Below are positions 17,512 through 19,915 of a DNA stretch of 19,915 nt, one piece after another. Under the pieces are notes generated by a model. The model saw only the letters and a program-made list of their open reading frames with translations. It searched no databases and was not told the origin of the DNA. The DNA comes from Candidatus Proximibacter danicus (GTDB lineage Bacteria > Pseudomonadota > Gammaproteobacteria > Burkholderiales > Rhodocyclaceae). The translations under genes and the position numbers were made by a program. The stretch is taken from NCBI GenBank assembly GCA_016710885.1, contig JADJUC010000016.1, forward strand, positions 1-19,915, read 5' to 3'. Positions within the stretch are counted from its first letter, which is position 1. Every line of letters begins with the position of its first letter.

Positions 17512-17531
17512 CAATTATAATTCGCATTCAC
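17512..17531. promoter_or_regulatory. Divergent fbpB/fbpC promoter with Fur-like sequence
   Basis: The perfect palindrome AATTATAATT (17513-17522) gives a consensus TATAAT -10 on both strands: 17516-17521 for fbpB, and its mirror 17514-17519 for fbpC. Positions 17512-17526 match the 7-1-7 Fur pattern TGATAAT-N-ATTATCA at nine of fourteen bases. This is modest, but it lies in the only AT-rich part of a 96-base divergent iron-transport intergenic region. No good -35 is seen on the plus strand. Fur control is inference. Confidence 0.4.
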
Positions 17532-17542
17532 AATGGATCGCC

Positions 17543-19200
17543 ATGACTCGCCAAAGGTTTTAGCCCGCTGCTGACGTTCTCCTCGTTATCGCCCTGCTGG
17601 TCGGCATGCGATCGCCAGCGTGCTGCTCAACGTTTTTTCGGGCGGCACGGGCGAAACCTGGACACATCTGGCCTCGACGGTATTGCCGGAATATATCGGG
17701 AATACGCTGTGGTTGTGTCTTGGGGTCGGCTTCGGTGTAACAGTCGTCGGCGTGGTCACCGCCTGGCTCACGGCCATGCACGATTTCCCCGGTCGCCGTG
17801 TGTTCGAGTGGGCGCTGGTCTTGCCGTTGGGCCAGCCGGCGTATGTGCTGGCTTATGTTTACACCGGATTTCCTGCAGTTCGTCGGGCCGCTGCAGACGA
17901 CGCTGCGCGAAACTTTCGGTTGGAGCAAGGGCGATTACTGGTTTCCCGATGTGCGCACGCTGGGCGGCGCCATCACCATGTTCGTCTTTGTCCCTCTATC
18001 CTCATCCGTGTCATGATTGCCCGCGCGGCTTCTGGAGCGCGCCAGCGGCATGCTGGAAGCCGCGCGTACAGGGGGTTGGTGCCTGGGCGGCGTCGTTCTT
18101 CCGCGTCTCCTGCCGCTGGCGCGGCCGGCGGTGGCTGCCGGCACCGGCGCTGGCGCTGATGGAAACGCTGGCCGACTGGCAACCATTTCCTATTTCGCCG
18201 TACGGACCTTCAACACCACCGGCACGATCGCGCCTGGTTTTCGCTGGGCGATCGTATCGCCGCTCTCAACTGGCGGCCGTGCCGCTAGTTTCGTCATCCT
18301 GCTGCTGGCGCTGGAGCGTCCATCAAGAGGGCGAGCCCGCTTCTAACACCACTGGCCGCAATCAACCCTGTCGGGCCGAAGGCTTTCCGGCTAGCGCGCT
18401 GCCGTCGCTTTCGTTGCATTTGCGCATTGCCGCTGACCAGTCAGGTTTCTATTGCCGGGGAGCGCTGCTGCGACTTTCGCTGGCGAAGCCGGGGCCAATG
18501 TGGCGGAAGCGTTTCCTAAATGCTGGCGCGCAACAGTTTTGTCTTTCAGCCGGCGTCACGTGATCTGTGCGGTGTTGCTGGCGCTGCCTGCTGCTGGCCT
18601 ATGCCGCCCGCCAGTCGAAGGGCTTGCTGGCACGGGGGCTGAATCGTGCGGTTGGTTTGGGCTATGCCGTGCCGGGTTCGGTCATCGCGGTCGGCGTGCT
18701 GATCCCCGTGACGCGCCTCGACAACCTGATCGCCACCAGCTGGCAATCGGCCTTCGGTACCCAACCCGGGGTTGTTGCTCACCGGCGGCATTGCTGCACT
18801 GGTCTATGCCTACCTCGTGCGTTTTCTCGCCGTGGCTTTGCAGACCGTGGGCGCCAGCCTTTCGAAGATCACGCCGAGCATGGACGATGCGGCGAAAAGC
18901 CTGGGCTGTTCGCGAAGGCGAGACAACCACTGCGCCGGGTGCATATGTCTCTTGCTGCTGCGCGGCAGTCTGTTCTGCGCCGGCCTGCTGGTCTTCGTCG
19001 TTGTCATGTAGAGAGTTGCCGGCAACGCCGGGCAGTGCGCCCATTCAACTTCGGCCCGCTGGCCCCGCAAACCTACACGCTGTGGTGGAACCAACCTCTC
19101 GCGGAAGCTGGCAGCTGCTGCTTACGGCCATTATGTCATGCCGTCGGTATCTGATGCCGCTGAATTGCCCTCACGGCAGATTGCCCGCGCTCGCCGCTGA
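17543..19200 (+). CDS. fbpB: Ferric iron ABC transporter permease (fused two-domain)
   Basis: This is an inner-membrane permease with two homologous halves (about 550 codons, roughly 12 helices), the channel for Fe3+ delivered by FbpA. The start MTRQRF precedes LLNVFSGGTGETWTHLAST, then helices with NTLWLCLGVGFGVTVVGVV and ALVLPLGQPAYVLAYVYT, DFLQFVGPLQTTLRETFGWS and RTLGGAITMFVF. The first EAA loop is LERASGMLEAART. The second half shows LLLAYAARQSKGLLARGLNR, VGLGYAVPGSVIAVGVLIPV, LTGGIAALVYAYLVRFLAVA and a second EAA loop (ITPSMDDAAKSLGCSR). The end RQIARARR, with TGA at 19198-19200, lies just before a terminator hairpin. I estimate ten or more indels, the heaviest damage of any gene here. 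Confidence 0.9.
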
Positions 19201-19206
19201 AAGCAG

Positions 19207-19231
19207 ACGCCCCGGCAGTGCGGGCGTTTGT
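19207..19231 (+). terminator. Putative rho-independent terminator after fbpB
   Basis: Seven bases after the fbpB stop lies a stem ACGCCC/GGGCGT, with an additional inner GC/GC pairing around AGT. It is followed by TTTGTTGT. The T-run is imperfect. It sits between the convergent ends of fbpB and fbpA, where a terminator is expected. Confidence 0.5.
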
Positions 19232-19249
19232 TGTAATGCCTGACTGGCA

Positions 19250-19915
19250 GCGCTGGGCGGGCGGCTGGCGGTAGCTGGCGGTAATCGCCTGCGCCTTTAC
19301 GGCGTACATCGCCAGGTTGCCTGACAGGAATGCCGTGGGCCGCGGGCTGCGCGAAGCGGCACCAGGTGCCCGGTTGATGACGCTGGCGACAGGCGGCCAT
19401 TCGTTGTTGCCGTCGCGGCGGAAATAGCGCTGAAACATCGGAGGCCAGTTGATAAGAGGAACTTCACGCCCGCTTCCTTGTGCGGGCGTGGCTGTCTATC
19501 CCCCCGATGGAAGCATTGATATGCGTGCCGGTCTCATCTTCTGGTTTGGCCAGATCCGCCAGCCTTTGCCATGATGTTCTTCTTGTCCTGCCGCCTTTTC
19601 CAGCGCCCCGAGCGCGCCGCAGGTACGGGTTGCACGATGGCGGCGCGCGTTTTCGCCGGCTGCCACCGCCTTGATCTGATCGGTATCGCGCACCTTCCGG
19701 TGCGCGCGAAAGTGTGGCGACGACGCCCTTGTACGGCCCAGCTTTCCGCAGCCGCTTCGCCCTGGTGCCGAGCCGTTCGAGACCGTAGGCGAGAGGTTGT
19801 AGAGTGCGAACCGGAGCGCGTGCAGCAGACTGGCGCGCCCTTCAACATGGCGTTGGCAAGGTCTTCGTAGTTCTGCCCGTCGGCTGGCTTGACGGTGGCC
19901 TTGTTGTGAACAATC
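19250..19915 (-). CDS. fbpA: Ferric iron-binding periplasmic protein, C-terminal part
   Basis: This is the substrate-binding component (FbpA/IdiA/FutA type) that captures Fe3+ in the periplasm. Only about the last 220 residues are in the window; the signal peptide and N-lobe are off the right edge. Across shifting frames: HNKATVKPADGQNYEDLANA, CTRSGSHxYNLS-like sequence, FARAPEG, DTDQIKAVAAGE (the hinge and ligand region), IWPNQK, DETGTHINASIGG, then DGNNEWPPVASV and a C-terminal GNLAMYAVKAQAIT. These follow the family order exactly. At least five indels are present, and a 10-base tandem duplication lies near the end. The precise stop is unclear; I place it near 19250, before the terminator. 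It converges with fbpB. Confidence 0.82.
19264..19283. repeat. Perfect 10-base tandem duplication
   Basis: The unit GCTGGCGGTA occurs twice in a row inside the 3' end of fbpA. Ten bases is not a multiple of three, so the duplication shifts the frame and may explain why no normal FbpA ending or stop is found here. Confidence 0.8.

Noticed and set aside
19465..19490. Perfect 9-base hairpin CACGCCCGC/GCGGGCGTG as a terminator
   Set aside because: It lies inside the fbpA coding region, between THINASIGG and NNEWPP, and has no T-run on either side. Better explained as high-GC coding sequence.

Overview
This is a high-GC proteobacterial chromosome segment. The gene families and their order (rnfABCDGE near nth, aat-bpt-pyrD, a divergent FbpBC-type iron transporter, a DUF1841 gene) fit a betaproteobacterium, probably Rhodocyclales (Dechloromonas, Azospira or Accumulibacter relatives). 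The taxonomic call is inference. Nearly every gene is broken by one or more single-base indels, while intact family motifs continue in the next frame and stop/start overlaps between genes are preserved. I read this as low-accuracy sequencing or assembly, not mass pseudogenisation. Boundaries below are those of the reconstructed genes, so many spans are not multiples of three.

Layout. Everything from the left edge to about 17.45 kb lies on the minus strand. From left to right: a GA-rich intergenic element (1-125), a MoxR-type AAA ATPase, an Old Yellow Enzyme family reductase, a DUF1841 protein, an unrecognised gene coupled to nth, and nth (endonuclease III). Next come a DUF433 antitoxin-like gene, a single-chain MmeI-like (type IIL) restriction-modification enzyme and a vapBC toxin-antitoxin pair. 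These are followed by the full electron-transport operon rnfABCDGE (8.3-13.6 kb, transcribed from 13566 downwards), pyrD, the N-degron pair bpt and aat, and fbpC. On the plus strand, fbpB diverges from fbpC and converges on fbpA, which runs off the right edge on the minus strand.

How it works together. Rnf couples NADH/ferredoxin electron transfer to ion movement. Its genes are chained by 4-base stop/start overlaps behind one sigma70-like promoter that carries an FNR-like box. FbpA, FbpB and FbpC form a ferric-iron importer whose intergenic region holds a palindromic AT-rich promoter with weak Fur-box similarity. Aat and Bpt attach destabilising Leu/Phe residues to proteins for ClpS/ClpAP degradation. 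The accessory part is the block between rnfE and nth, two genes that are commonly adjacent. It contains vapBC, the type IIL enzyme and an orphan DUF433 gene, and looks like a small defence/addiction insertion. I found no CRISPR array, tRNA, rRNA, insertion sequence or integrase.
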